Below are positions 7,580-15,574 of a DNA stretch of 64,000 nt, piece by piece. Each line of letters opens with the position of its first letter. The stretch's first letter is position 1. The notes beneath the pieces are model-generated. The model made no database searches. It was not told the origin of the DNA and saw only the letters and a list, made by a program, of their open reading frames with translations. This DNA is from an uncultured Clostridia bacterium (GTDB taxonomy: Bacteria; Bacillota; Clostridia; Peptostreptococcales; Anaerovoracaceae), in NCBI GenBank assembly GCA_938046095.1, contig CALIXS010000013.1, positions 112,852 through 176,851 of the forward strand, written 5' to 3'. The translations under genes were made by a program, and so were the position numbers.

Positions 7580-8248
7580 GTGAAGCTTTTCGGGAAAATA
7601 AAGTGCAGCAGACGCAGGATCAGATTGGCGGCTGCGGTTGTTGCTGTTATTGTCGCTTTCGTCTTTTTCGGCCTCACTGGCGAAAAGGACAGTGCGATCA
7701 CTGTAAGATCGGATACCGGATCACGTAAAGAAAAGAATATAGAAACGGGCAGCGATGAAAGCCGGGCGACAAATGACGCTTCTCAGATCGATGCCGGCAG
7801 GCCGGACAGCGTGCAAAACACATCGGAAGCCAAAATAACCGTTGATATAAGCGGACAGGTCGCCATTCCCGGCGTATACACTCTTGAAGCCGGCGCGAGG
7901 CTTGCCGATCTCTGTGAAGCGGCGGGCGGGCTGACATCCTCCGCCGATCTCGACGCAATTAACAGGGCTGGGATTCTTACGGACGGACAGAAGGTTTACA
8001 TACCCGAGCAGGGTGAGAACTTATCTACCTCGCCGTCCGATGCCGGAGTCGCGCCGGGACTTGTCAATATAAACACGGCGAATATAGATGAACTTCAGAG
8101 AATACCCGGTGTCGGCCCTGTCACCGCATCGAGGATAATTGAATACAGAGATGAGTACGGAGGCTTCGGCAAGATAGAGGACATAAAAAATGTGAGCGGC
8201 ATCGGCGAAAAAACATTCCTTAAGATGAAGCCGGCCATATGCGTATGA
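7580..8248 (+). CDS. comEA: ComEA-type DNA-binding competence protein
   Basis: A 222-residue membrane-anchored protein. It starts at GTG behind AAGGAGGGAG (7561-7570). A basic N-terminus and hydrophobic segment (about residues 15-32) would anchor it with the rest outside. A variable linker is followed by an SLBB-like domain (about 84-140, starting ITVDISGQVAIPGVY) and a C-terminal tandem helix-hairpin-helix domain (about 160-222, VNINTANIDELQRIPGVG). ComEA binds incoming double-stranded DNA at the cell surface during transformation. The usual partner comEC is not adjacent, so it may be elsewhere or the protein may serve another extracellular DNA role. Confidence 0.92.
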   Translation: MKLFGKIKCSRRRIRLAAAVVAVIVAFVFFGLTGEKDSAITVRSDTGSRKEKNIETGSDESRATNDASQIDAGRPDSVQNTSEAKITVDISGQVAIPGVYTLEAGARLADLCEAAGGLTSSADLDAINRAGILTDGQKVYIPEQGENLSTSPSDAGVAPGLVNINTANIDELQRIPGVGPVTASRIIEYRDEYGGFGKIEDIKNVSGIGEKTFLKMKPAICV

Positions 8249-8344
8249 CTGTTCGCATTATATTTATGATATAATGTCGGACATGTTTAATAATTATTGA
8301 AGCATTATGTTTACTTTGATAAAATGATAAAGTCGGTAAGAATT

Positions 8345-8545
8345 ATGATAACAAAAGAAAAAATCAACAGAATAAACGAACTCGCAAAAAAAGCGAAGTC
8401 TGTCGGGCTGACCGTGGAGGAGGCCGAAGAGCGGGCTCTTCTCAGGCGCGAATATATTGATGCCTTCAAAGCAGATCTGCGTTCAAAGCTGGAGCGTATC
8501 GAATTTGTCGACGAATCTCATGATCACGACGACAGACTTAATTAA
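8345..8545 (+). CDS. DUF896 (YnzC-type) small protein
   Basis: A 66-residue protein matching the DUF896/UPF0291 family: KINRINELAKKAK, then LTVEEAEERALLRREYI, a short helical hairpin. Function is unknown; B. subtilis YnzC lies in the SOS-controlled yneA-yneB-ynzC operon. The frame extends upstream to an ATG at 8297, but the family start is MITKEKINRINELA, so I place the start at 8345; neither ATG has a strong ribosome binding site. A TATAAT at 8270-8275 may be its -10 element, with no clear -35. Confidence 0.85.
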   Translation: MITKEKINRINELAKKAKSVGLTVEEAEERALLRREYIDAFKADLRSKLERIEFVDESHDHDDRLN

Positions 8546-8621
8546 AATATAGAGTAGGATGCCGAATATCTATTATATTAAGTATATCTCGGAAATGGGC
8601 CGTTTTTTTTGCCGCCAATGT

Positions 8622-8650
8622 TTGATTAATGTCATTGTTAGGTATATATA
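8622..8650 (+). promoter_or_regulatory. Candidate promoter of nifS-iscU
   Basis: TTGATT at 8622-8627 and TATATA at 8645-8650 are 17 bases apart and lie 39 bases upstream of the nifS start codon. The -10 match is imperfect in a TA-rich stretch. No IscR-like binding palindrome was recognised. Confidence 0.4.
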
Positions 8651-8688
8651 ACGACGTAAACAGTAAACACCGACAAAGGAGAACATAT

Positions 8689-9861
8689 ATGAGACAGGTA
8701 TATCTTGATTACTCGGCGACGACACCTGTAAAGGAAGAGGTGCTCAAAGAGATGCTTCCTTATTTTACCGAAAAATTCGGAAACGCATCGAGCCTTTATA
8801 CTCCCGGGCTTGAATCAAAAAAAGCGATAGACCGTGCCCGTGATCAGGTTGCAGGACTGATAGGTGCCGATCCGTCCGAGATTATTTTCACAGGCTGCGG
8901 GTCGGAGTCGGACAATTGGGTTCTCGAGGGAGTGGCCGATCAGTATGTCAAAAAAGGCAACCACATAATCACAACGGCAGAGGAGCATCACGCGGTGCTT
9001 CACACTCTCGATTATCTCAAAAAAAAAGGCATAGAGGTGACGTATCTGCCGATAGACAATGAGGGGAGGCTCAATCCCGAAGATCTCGAAAAGGCTATCA
9101 CGGATAAAACGATACTCGTCAGCATCATGATGATAAACAACGAGATAGGTACGCTTCATCCGATCAAGGAGCTTGCGACGATAGCCAGGAAGCACAACGT
9201 TCTGTTCCATACGGATGCCGTACAGGCGCTCGGAAACACACATATCGATGTAAAGGAAATGGGCATAGATTTTTTATCTATGTCCGCTCATAAGATATAC
9301 GGGCCTAAGGGTGCCGGTGCGCTGTATATTCGCAAGGGTGTAAGGATACCGAGCTTTATACACGGCGGCGCTCAGGAGAACGGCAGAAGAGCCGGAACGG
9401 AAAATATCCCGGGTATTGTCGGGTTCGGAAAAGCTGCGGAACTTGCAAAGGATAATCTCGGGAGTCACATCGCACATTGCAGCGAGCTGAGGGATTACCT
9501 CGCCGATAAGATACTGAAAGATATACCTTACGTGATTATCAACGGAGGGATGAAGGACAGGCATCCGGGCAACCTCAATGTGACGTTTCAATACATAGAG
9601 GGTGAGTCGATACTTCTGCAGCTTGACGCCTGCGGGATATGCGTATCCACAGGCTCGGCGTGTTCGTCAAAGTCACTCAAACCGTCTCACGTTCTGACGG
9701 CGCTCGGAGTCGGCGATGAACTCGTACACGGTACTATACGGTTTACGGTCGGTGACTTCACCACGAAGGATGACATAGATTATACGGTAGAATGCCTAAA
9801 GAAGGTCGTAATGTGGCTGAGAGATCTCTCGCCGCTCGGACCGGAGAAAGGATGGAACTGA
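8689..9861 (+). CDS. nifS: Cysteine desulfurase, NifS/IscS family
   Basis: A 390-residue PLP enzyme that takes sulfur from L-cysteine as a persulfide and passes it to the scaffold encoded next. The PLP lysine is K202 (SAHKIYGPKGAG) and the catalytic cysteine C325 in the loop STGSACSSKS. The N-terminus YLDYSATTPV is typical of the family. The frame is open 60 bases further upstream, but the ATG at 8689 has AAAGGAG at the right distance. One base separates its stop from the iscU start, a standard two-gene Fe-S unit. No regulator or tRNA-thiolation gene (mnmA) is attached, which favours Fe-S cluster assembly over tRNA modification. Confidence 0.96.
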   Translation: MRQVYLDYSATTPVKEEVLKEMLPYFTEKFGNASSLYTPGLESKKAIDRARDQVAGLIGADPSEIIFTGCGSESDNWVLEGVADQYVKKGNHIITTAEEHHAVLHTLDYLKKKGIEVTYLPIDNEGRLNPEDLEKAITDKTILVSIMMINNEIGTLHPIKELATIARKHNVLFHTDAVQALGNTHIDVKEMGIDFLSMSAHKIYGPKGAGALYIRKGVRIPSFIHGGAQENGRRAGTENIPGIVGFGKAAELAKDNLGSHIAHCSELRDYLADKILKDIPYVIINGGMKDRHPGNLNVTFQYIEGESILLQLDACGICVSTGSACSSKSLKPSHVLTALGVGDELVHGTIRFTVGDFTTKDDIDYTVECLKKVVMWLRDLSPLGPEKGWN

Positions 9862-9862
9862 C

Positions 9863-10291
9863 ATGGGATTATATAATGACACAGTAATGGATAACTTCAT
9901 GCACCCGAAGAACGTCGGAGAAATCGAGGATGCTGACGGAACGGGAATATATGGGAGCCCTGTGTGCGGCGATATGATGCAGATGCAGATCAAGGTCGAC
10001 GAGAACGACGTGATAACCGACTGCAAGTTCAAGACGTTCGGCTGCGGATCTGCCATTGCTTCCTCGAGCATGGCTACGTCTATGATTATAGGCAAGACGG
10101 TAGATGAGGCTCTCAAGATTACAAATAAGGATGTAGTAGATGAATTGGGCGGACTTCCGGCAGTCAAAATTCACTGCTCAGTGCTCGCAGATCATGCGAT
10201 AAAGCTCGCGATCTACGACTATGCGCAGAAGCATAATAAACATTATGCCGGCCTTGACGGTTTTGATCCCGAAAAGGATGCGGATGACTGA
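9863..10291 (+). CDS. iscU: Iron-sulfur cluster scaffold, NifU/IscU N-terminal type
   Basis: A 142-residue IscU-like scaffold that builds 2Fe-2S/4Fe-4S clusters with sulfur from the NifS encoded just upstream. The three ligand cysteines are present at C35 (PVCGD, with the regulatory Asp at 37), C61 (FGCGSAIASSS) and C105 (KIHCSVLA). It lacks the ferredoxin-like and Nfu domains of full-length NifU. The C-terminal tail (YAGLDGFDPEKDADD) is acidic. Cotranscribed with nifS; a hairpin terminator follows at 10321. Confidence 0.95.
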   Translation: MGLYNDTVMDNFMHPKNVGEIEDADGTGIYGSPVCGDMMQMQIKVDENDVITDCKFKTFGCGSAIASSSMATSMIIGKTVDEALKITNKDVVDELGGLPAVKIHCSVLADHAIKLAIYDYAQKHNKHYAGLDGFDPEKDADD

Positions 10292-10320
10292 TGTTGCGGA
10301 ATAACAGGCTTATTCTTTAA

Positions 10321-10356
10321 GCGGCAGTGCTTTTGCGGAGCGCTGCCGCCGTTTTG
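10321..10356 (+). terminator. Intrinsic terminator after iscU
   Basis: GCGGCAGTGC (10321-10330) pairs with GCGCTGCCGC (10340-10349) over 10 bp with one G-T pair and a 9-base loop, followed by CGTTTT. It ends the nifS-iscU transcript just before the phosphohexomutase gene. Confidence 0.75.
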
Positions 10357-10372
10357 CCGAGTGAGGTTTTTT

Positions 10373-12028
10373 ATGGAACTACTCGAAAAGTGCATCGCTG
10401 AATACAAGCGGTGGATTGAAAATACAAAAGACGACGCCGAAACGGCGGCGCAGCTTGCGGCGCTTCAGGATGACCCGGACGAACTTACGGAAAGCTTTTA
10501 CACGGGACTCGGTTTCGGTACATCCGGAATAAGGGGCATTTTAGGAGCCGGTCCGAACAGGTTGAACAAATACGTGGTGCGCAAGGTTTCGCTCGGCCTC
10601 GCCGACCGTATACTTTCAGAGCGCGATGCCGAAAGAGCAATCGTAATAGCGTACGACAGCCGCAGGCATTCCTACGACTTTGCGGTGGAGACGGCTAATG
10701 TTATGGCGTCTCGCGGAATAAAAGCGAAGCTCTTCCCGGCGCTGACTCCGGTGCCCGTCCTTTCGTATTCCATCGACAAACTCGGCTGCTCTTACGGAGT
10801 AATGATAACGGCGAGCCATAACCCCGCCTTTTACAACGGTTACAAGGTATATGGAGCGGAGGGCTTTCAGGTCGTGGGAGATGAACCCGAGCTGATATTA
10901 GCTATGATGAACGGGCATGATTTCTTTGAGTCGCTTACTCCCGACGAGAAGCTGATAGAGGTACTCGACGGTAAAATACAGGACTCTTTCATCAGGGAGG
11001 TGTGTTCATTTGCTCCTCGCCTGCCGGATCCGGAGATTGCAGCGGGAATAAGGATAATATATACACCGCTCAACGGAACGGGCAACCGATTCGTACGCGA
11101 TGTCCTCGCAGAAAGCGGTTTCAGCGATGTCATCGCAGTTCCGGATCAGGAACTGCCTGACGAAAATTTCACAACATGCAAATCGCCGAATCCCGAAAAA
11201 CTGTCGGCATTTAATGAAGCGTTCAGGGTATTGGACCGAAAAAAAGGCGATATTATCATAGCTACCGATCCCGATGCCGACCGTGTGGGTGCCGCTCTCA
11301 TTCATAACGGCACCAAAATAGCGCTTACCGGCAATCAGATAGCCGTGCTTATGCTCGATTTTCTGTGTGAAATGAGGGAACACGGCAAAAATGCGGTCAT
11401 TTACAGGTCCGTCGTTTCGACTCCAATGGCCGATATCATCGCCGCAAAGCACGGTATCGGCGTAAAAACCACTCTTACGGGATTCAAATATATAGGAGAA
11501 GCTATAAGCAAAATGATCAGGAAAGGCGCGGCGGACGACTATTTCTTCGGCTTCGAGGAAAGCAACGGCTTTCTTGTCTCGCCATTCATCAGAGATAAGG
11601 ACGGCATAAGTTCATCACTCATGATAGCTTTGATGGCCGCGTACCAGAAGTCTCAGGGGCGTGACCTGATTGACAGGCTCGGAATGCTCGGGCGCGAATA
11701 TATGCATTATCATGAGCGCAACAGAAGCTATATGTTCGAGGGGCTTAAGGGTATAGACACCATGCGTGAGATAATGAACCGCTTCAGGGCGTTTGATGTG
11801 AACGCAGCAAATCCGTTGTGCGCAACGGAGCGTATAGATTACGCGGACGACGATACCGGACTGCCGAAATCGGACATGGTGGAATTCCGTACAGTTGCGG
11901 GAAGCAGAATCATAATCAGACCGTCCGGCACGGAGTCTAAGATAAAGGTATATATGTACCTCCTTGACGATGAAGTGGAATTGGCTGAAAGAACAGATGA
12001 GATCATAAGCAGTTTCAAGCTGTACTAA
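10373..12028 (+). CDS. Phosphoglucomutase/phosphomannomutase family protein
   Basis: A 551-residue alpha-D-phosphohexomutase of the PgcA type, which interconverts hexose 1- and 6-phosphates and so supplies cell-envelope sugars. The phosphoserine loop is TASHNP with S148 as the likely phosphorylated residue. The metal loop DPDADR starts at D299, and the C-terminal phosphate-binding segment is RPSGTESKIKVY. The ATG at 10373 follows a GAGG element; the frame extends four codons upstream without support. Whether it prefers glucose or mannose phosphate cannot be told from sequence. It stands between a terminator and alaS. Confidence 0.93.
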   Translation: MELLEKCIAEYKRWIENTKDDAETAAQLAALQDDPDELTESFYTGLGFGTSGIRGILGAGPNRLNKYVVRKVSLGLADRILSERDAERAIVIAYDSRRHSYDFAVETANVMASRGIKAKLFPALTPVPVLSYSIDKLGCSYGVMITASHNPAFYNGYKVYGAEGFQVVGDEPELILAMMNGHDFFESLTPDEKLIEVLDGKIQDSFIREVCSFAPRLPDPEIAAGIRIIYTPLNGTGNRFVRDVLAESGFSDVIAVPDQELPDENFTTCKSPNPEKLSAFNEAFRVLDRKKGDIIIATDPDADRVGAALIHNGTKIALTGNQIAVLMLDFLCEMREHGKNAVIYRSVVSTPMADIIAAKHGIGVKTTLTGFKYIGEAISKMIRKGAADDYFFGFEESNGFLVSPFIRDKDGISSSLMIALMAAYQKSQGRDLIDRLGMLGREYMHYHERNRSYMFEGLKGIDTMREIMNRFRAFDVNAANPLCATERIDYADDDTGLPKSDMVEFRTVAGSRIIIRPSGTESKIKVYMYLLDDEVELAERTDEIISSFKLY

Positions 12029-12079
12029 GCGTGCAAAAAATGATATACTGAATCGGATAACGACAGGGGAGGAACAGCT

Positions 12080-14677
12080 TTGGAACACAATGGACTTAAC
12101 GATATCAGAAAGGCATTCAGAGACTTTTATGTAAGCAAGGGGCATTATGCGGAAAAGAGCGCGTCGCTGATTCCTCAGGACGATAATTCTCTGCTCATAA
12201 TCAACTCGGGAATGGCTCCGCTCAAGAAGTATTTTTCGGGAACGGAAACGCCGCCGGCAAAACGCATGACGACGTGTCAGAAGTGTATCCGGACAGGCGA
12301 TATAGACAATGTCGGTAAAACCTCAAGGCACGGAACATTTTTTGAGATGATGGGGAACTTTTCTTTCGGCGATTATTTCAAGGAGGAATCTCTCAAATGG
12401 GGATGGGAATTCATAACGAAAATTTTGCAGCTTCCCGCCGGGAAGATATGGGCGACGGTATATCAGGATGATGAGGAGGCGGTTCGTATATGGAAAAGCC
12501 TCGGTTTGCCCGAAAAGCGAATAGTAAGGCTCGGCAAAGAGGATAACTTCTGGGAGATAGGGCTCGGACCGTGCGGACCCGACTCCGAAATATTCTATGA
12601 TCGTGGGCCTCAATACGGCTGCGGAAGGTCGGACTGCAAGCCCGGCTGTGACTGCGACAGATATGTGGAATTCTGGAATCATGTATTTACACAGTTCTCA
12701 AAGGAGGAAGACGGATCCTACAGCAATCTCGCGCACCCTAATATAGACACTGGCATGGGTCTCGAACGCATAGCCTGTATAATGCAAAATGTGGACTCGA
12801 TCTTCGATATAGATACGATAAGGTTTATTCTTGACGGTGTACTCGAGCTTTCCGGCGTCCCGTACGGGAGGGAGAATACCGGAATTACCGACGTTTCTGT
12901 GCGCATAATCACTGACCACATAAGGTCTATGGTATTCATGACAGCCGACGGTATTCTTCCGTCAAATGAAGGCCGCGGTTATGTACTCAGACGGCTTATA
13001 AGACGTGCCGCAAGACACGGTAAACTGCTCGGTATCAAACAGGGCTTTCTGTCAGGCCTCACCGACAGGGTGATTGAGGTATCGGGTGAGGCGTACCCCG
13101 AAATAGTCGAAAAAAGCGATTACATAAAAAAAATAATATCAGTCGAGGAGGACAGGTTTGCTCAGACGATAGATCAGGGCACCGACATCATAGGCGGATA
13201 TATAGAAGAAATGAAGCGATCAGGCAAAACTGTGCTTGACGGTGAAAAGATGTTCAAACTGTACGATACGTTCGGCTTTCCGCCCGAACTTACGGAGGAG
13301 ATACTTGCCGAAAACGGCTTTACCGCAGATATTGAAGGCTTTACCGTCAATATGCAAAGGCAAAAAGAGATTGCAAGATCAGGCCGAAAAACGGGAGAAG
13401 AGGCGGGCTGGAACGAAAATATCCGCGACCTTGACTTGAAGCCGACCGAATTTACCGGCTATAAATCACTATCATGCGATGCGCATATTATCAAGGTGTC
13501 CGACAGAGGTGACGGAATGTACACTGTATATTTTGACAGGACCCCTTTCTATGCAACGAGCGGCGGTCAGGTATTTGATACAGGTCGTGCCGTATCCGGA
13601 AACACCGAGGGAGAGGTTATCTCCGTAACGAAAAATAACGGTATATTCTCACACGATATCAGGATAACAAAAGGCTCGTTTGTCGAAGGCGAGCAGGTAA
13701 AGCTTTCAGTCGATGCGCGCAGGAGAAACCTCATCGCGCGCAACCATACGGCGACACATATACTCCATAAAGCGCTCCGGATTATTGTCGGTGATCACGT
13801 AAGGCAGGCCGGCTCATATGTAGATCAGAATGAACTCAGATTCGATTTTACGCATTTTGAGGCGCTGACTGCCGAAGAGACGTCAAAGATCGAGATTTTG
13901 TGCAATAAAATAATTGAAGACTTCATCCCGGTCACCGTAAAGGAAATGCCTTTATCCGAGGCGCAAAAACTCGGTGCGACGGCTCTTTTCGGGGAAAAAT
14001 ACGGTGATGTCGTAAGAGTCGTATCGTGCGGCGGTTACAGCTCGGAGCTGTGCGGCGGCACTCACGTCTCCAACACGGGAGAGATAGGTGCGATAAAGAT
14101 TGTTTCCGAATCCGGTATAGCCTCAGGCGTAAGGAGAATAGTCGCCGTGACGGCAGCGGGACTTCTCAAAACGGCTTCTGAGCTCGAGAGCAGTGTAAAA
14201 AAAGCCTGCGACGCCCTGAAATGCAACCCTCAACAACTCGTGGACAGATCCGTTCAGATGACTGATGAACTCAGAGATCTGAAAAAGGAGCTTGCAGAGC
14301 GCAGAAGGGCAGACATTCAGAGCATATCTGACGATATAATGTCGTATTCAAAGGATATCGGCGGTGTCAGGCTCATATGCAGACGTTTTGATGATGCCGG
14401 CATTGCCGAACTGAGAGACCTCTCAGATACTGTAAAAAAGAACAATAATTTTGTAGTGATGGTCTTTGCCGCGGTAAACGGCGACAAGGCGGCACTTCTC
14501 GTTTCACTCACTGATGATCTGACGGATAAAGGTCTTCACGCCGGGCATATGATCAAGGAAATTGCAGCTGCATGCGGAGGAGGAGGCGGCGGCAAAGCCA
14601 ATATGGCTCAGGCCGGAATAAGGGACGTTTCAAAGATCGACGAAGCTTTTGCAGTTGCGGAAAACCTGTTAAAGTAG
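12080..14677 (+). CDS. alaS: Alanyl-tRNA synthetase
   Basis: An 865-residue AlaRS that charges tRNA-Ala and edits mischarged Ser and Gly. Class II catalytic-domain signatures are near the N-terminus (MAPLKKYF, FFEMMGNFSFGDYFK). The editing site has the zinc ligands H556 and H560 (NHTATH) and C658-H662 (CGGTH). The C-terminal DHHA1-type domain ends with a GGGGGGKANMAQAG stretch. Initiation is at TTG: GGGGAGG at 12066-12072 is seven bases upstream and the next nearby ATG is out of frame. The 51-base gap before it is too short for a T-box and holds only a possible TATACT (12044-12049). Confidence 0.97.
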   Translation: MEHNGLNDIRKAFRDFYVSKGHYAEKSASLIPQDDNSLLIINSGMAPLKKYFSGTETPPAKRMTTCQKCIRTGDIDNVGKTSRHGTFFEMMGNFSFGDYFKEESLKWGWEFITKILQLPAGKIWATVYQDDEEAVRIWKSLGLPEKRIVRLGKEDNFWEIGLGPCGPDSEIFYDRGPQYGCGRSDCKPGCDCDRYVEFWNHVFTQFSKEEDGSYSNLAHPNIDTGMGLERIACIMQNVDSIFDIDTIRFILDGVLELSGVPYGRENTGITDVSVRIITDHIRSMVFMTADGILPSNEGRGYVLRRLIRRAARHGKLLGIKQGFLSGLTDRVIEVSGEAYPEIVEKSDYIKKIISVEEDRFAQTIDQGTDIIGGYIEEMKRSGKTVLDGEKMFKLYDTFGFPPELTEEILAENGFTADIEGFTVNMQRQKEIARSGRKTGEEAGWNENIRDLDLKPTEFTGYKSLSCDAHIIKVSDRGDGMYTVYFDRTPFYATSGGQVFDTGRAVSGNTEGEVISVTKNNGIFSHDIRITKGSFVEGEQVKLSVDARRRNLIARNHTATHILHKALRIIVGDHVRQAGSYVDQNELRFDFTHFEALTAEETSKIEILCNKIIEDFIPVTVKEMPLSEAQKLGATALFGEKYGDVVRVVSCGGYSSELCGGTHVSNTGEIGAIKIVSESGIASGVRRIVAVTAAGLLKTASELESSVKKACDALKCNPQQLVDRSVQMTDELRDLKKELAERRRADIQSISDDIMSYSKDIGGVRLICRRFDDAGIAELRDLSDTVKKNNNFVVMVFAAVNGDKAALLVSLTDDLTDKGLHAGHMIKEIAAACGGGGGGKANMAQAGIRDVSKIDEAFAVAENLLK

Positions 14678-14683
14678 TATACT
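14655..14683 (+). promoter_or_regulatory. Candidate promoter of ireB-ruvX
   Basis: TTGCGG at 14655-14660 and TATACT at 14678-14683 are spaced by 17 bases across the end of alaS. The -35 is weak, the -10 good. The start codon of ireB is 30 bases downstream of the -10. Confidence 0.4.
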
Positions 14684-14713
14684 TTTAATATAGGGTGAAC
14701 AGGAGGTCGGATC

Positions 14714-14959
14714 ATGGAAAGAAAAACTATTATGTTCGATACCACTAAGGCTCAGGAAAAGACGACGCGCGAGGTGCTTGACGCCGTCTACAAGGCGTTG
14801 GAAGAAAGAGGATATAACGGCATCGATCAGATGGTCGGCTATATACTTTCGGGTGATCCGTCGTACATCACAAGCTATAACAATGCAAGGATGATGATCA
14901 GCAGGATTGATCGCGATGATCTTGTAGAGGAGATCCTCAAGGAATACCTGAACAAATGA
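14714..14959 (+). CDS. ireB: IreB family regulatory phosphoprotein (UPF0297)
   Basis: An 81-residue protein of the IreB/YrzL family. In Enterococcus faecalis IreB is phosphorylated on N-terminal threonines by the PASTA kinase IreK and restrains cephalosporin resistance; here T5, T10 and T11 lie in the same region. The conserved core GYNGIDQMVGYILSGDPSYITSYNNAR is intact. AGGAGGTC precedes the start. It sits between alaS and ruvX, the standard Bacillota order alaS-ireB-ruvX. A strong terminator follows, partly separating it from ruvX. Confidence 0.93.
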   Translation: MERKTIMFDTTKAQEKTTREVLDAVYKALEERGYNGIDQMVGYILSGDPSYITSYNNARMMISRIDRDDLVEEILKEYLNK

Positions 14960-14968
14960 GTAAACGCG

Positions 14969-15002
14969 TACGCGGCGGAATTTTTTTCCGTCGCGTATTT
15001 TT
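14969..15002 (+). terminator. Intrinsic terminator between ireB and ruvX
   Basis: A 12-bp stem (14969-14980 with 14986-14997, one G-T pair) with a five-T loop is followed by TTTTT. It is one of the clearest terminators in the window. It ends ten bases before the ruvX start, so ruvX expression must depend on readthrough or on a start within or near this region. Confidence 0.88.
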
Positions 15003-15011
15003 AAGTTAAAT

Positions 15012-15455
15012 ATGCAAAAAAGAAAAATTGCTCTTGATGTCGGAGATAAAACTATCGGCATCGCCCTCAGTGACCCGCTCGGCCTGACCGGGCAGGGTCT
15101 CATGACATACGAGCGCATCGGCATAAAAAAAGATACGGGGCTGATAGTGGATCTCGTCAGGCAATATGACTGCGATACCGTCGTCATAGGACTGCCGCTC
15201 AACCTGAACGGCAGCGACAGTGTGCAGACGGAGAAGGTCCGCGAGTTCAGATCTAAGCTTGAGAATAAGCTTAGGAGCAGTGCACTCCCGAACGTCAGAG
15301 TGGAATGGCAGGATGAGAGATTTACGACTGTGATCGCCGAGGACATACTCATAGCCGCCGATGTAGGACGTCATGACAGAAAAAAGTTCATAGATAAACA
15401 GGCCGCCGTTATAATAATGCAAAGCTGGCTCGACAGAATGAGCGGGCAAAAATAA
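15012..15455 (+). CDS. ruvX: Putative pre-16S rRNA nuclease / RuvX (YqgF)
   Basis: A 147-residue RNase H-fold protein. The acidic catalytic positions are in place: IALDVGDKTIGIALSD at the N-terminus, the LPLNLNGSDS segment, DERFTT, and DRKKFIDKQAAVIIMQSWLD at the C-terminus. YqgF/RuvX was proposed to be a Holliday junction resolvase and is implicated in 16S rRNA 5'-end processing and transcription antitermination. The ATG has little Shine-Dalgarno support and lies just after the ireB terminator, so levels may be low. Confidence 0.93.
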   Translation: MQKRKIALDVGDKTIGIALSDPLGLTGQGLMTYERIGIKKDTGLIVDLVRQYDCDTVVIGLPLNLNGSDSVQTEKVREFRSKLENKLRSSALPNVRVEWQDERFTTVIAEDILIAADVGRHDRKKFIDKQAAVIIMQSWLDRMSGQK

Positions 15456-15497
15456 TGCGAACAAATATACCCATATCAGGCAGTATTGTTCGCATAT
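15453..15497 (+). promoter_or_regulatory. Candidate PurR-type operator: inverted GCGAAC boxes upstream of purE
   Basis: Box 1 (15453-15466) reads TAATGCGAACAAAT. Box 2 (15484-15497) reads ATATGCGAACAATA on the opposite strand. They face each other across 17 bases. Bacillus PurR binds inverted PurBoxes (AWWWCCGAACWWT); box 2 differs at one of 13 positions and box 1 at about three. A further GAACAAATAT at 15507-15516 exactly repeats 15459-15468. The same inverted repeat could form an RNA hairpin after ruvX (9-bp arms ATGCGAACA/TGTTCGCAT, then ATTTCTTT), so it may double as a terminator. Location in front of the pur operon favours the operator reading. Confidence 0.5.
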
Positions 15498-15515
15498 TTC
15501 TTTGTTGAACAAATA

Positions 15516-15544
15516 TTGAAGTAATGATTTTGCTGTGATAGATT
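15516..15544 (+). promoter_or_regulatory. Candidate promoter of the pur operon
   Basis: TTGAAG at 15516-15521 and TAGATT at 15539-15544 are 17 bases apart, 30 bases before the purE start codon, immediately downstream of the GCGAAC boxes. A TA-rich alternative -10 lies at 15543-15552. No purine riboswitch aptamer was recognised. Confidence 0.4.
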
Positions 15545-15574
15545 ATATATATAGCGACATGAAAGGATTTACTC

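Noticed and set aside
12029..12079. T-box leader in front of alaS
   Set aside because: Only 51 bases lie between the genes, far too short, and the T-box sequence is absent.
15456..15574. Purine riboswitch upstream of purE
   Set aside because: The space is short and I see no three-way-junction aptamer core; the GCGAAC box pair explains regulation better.
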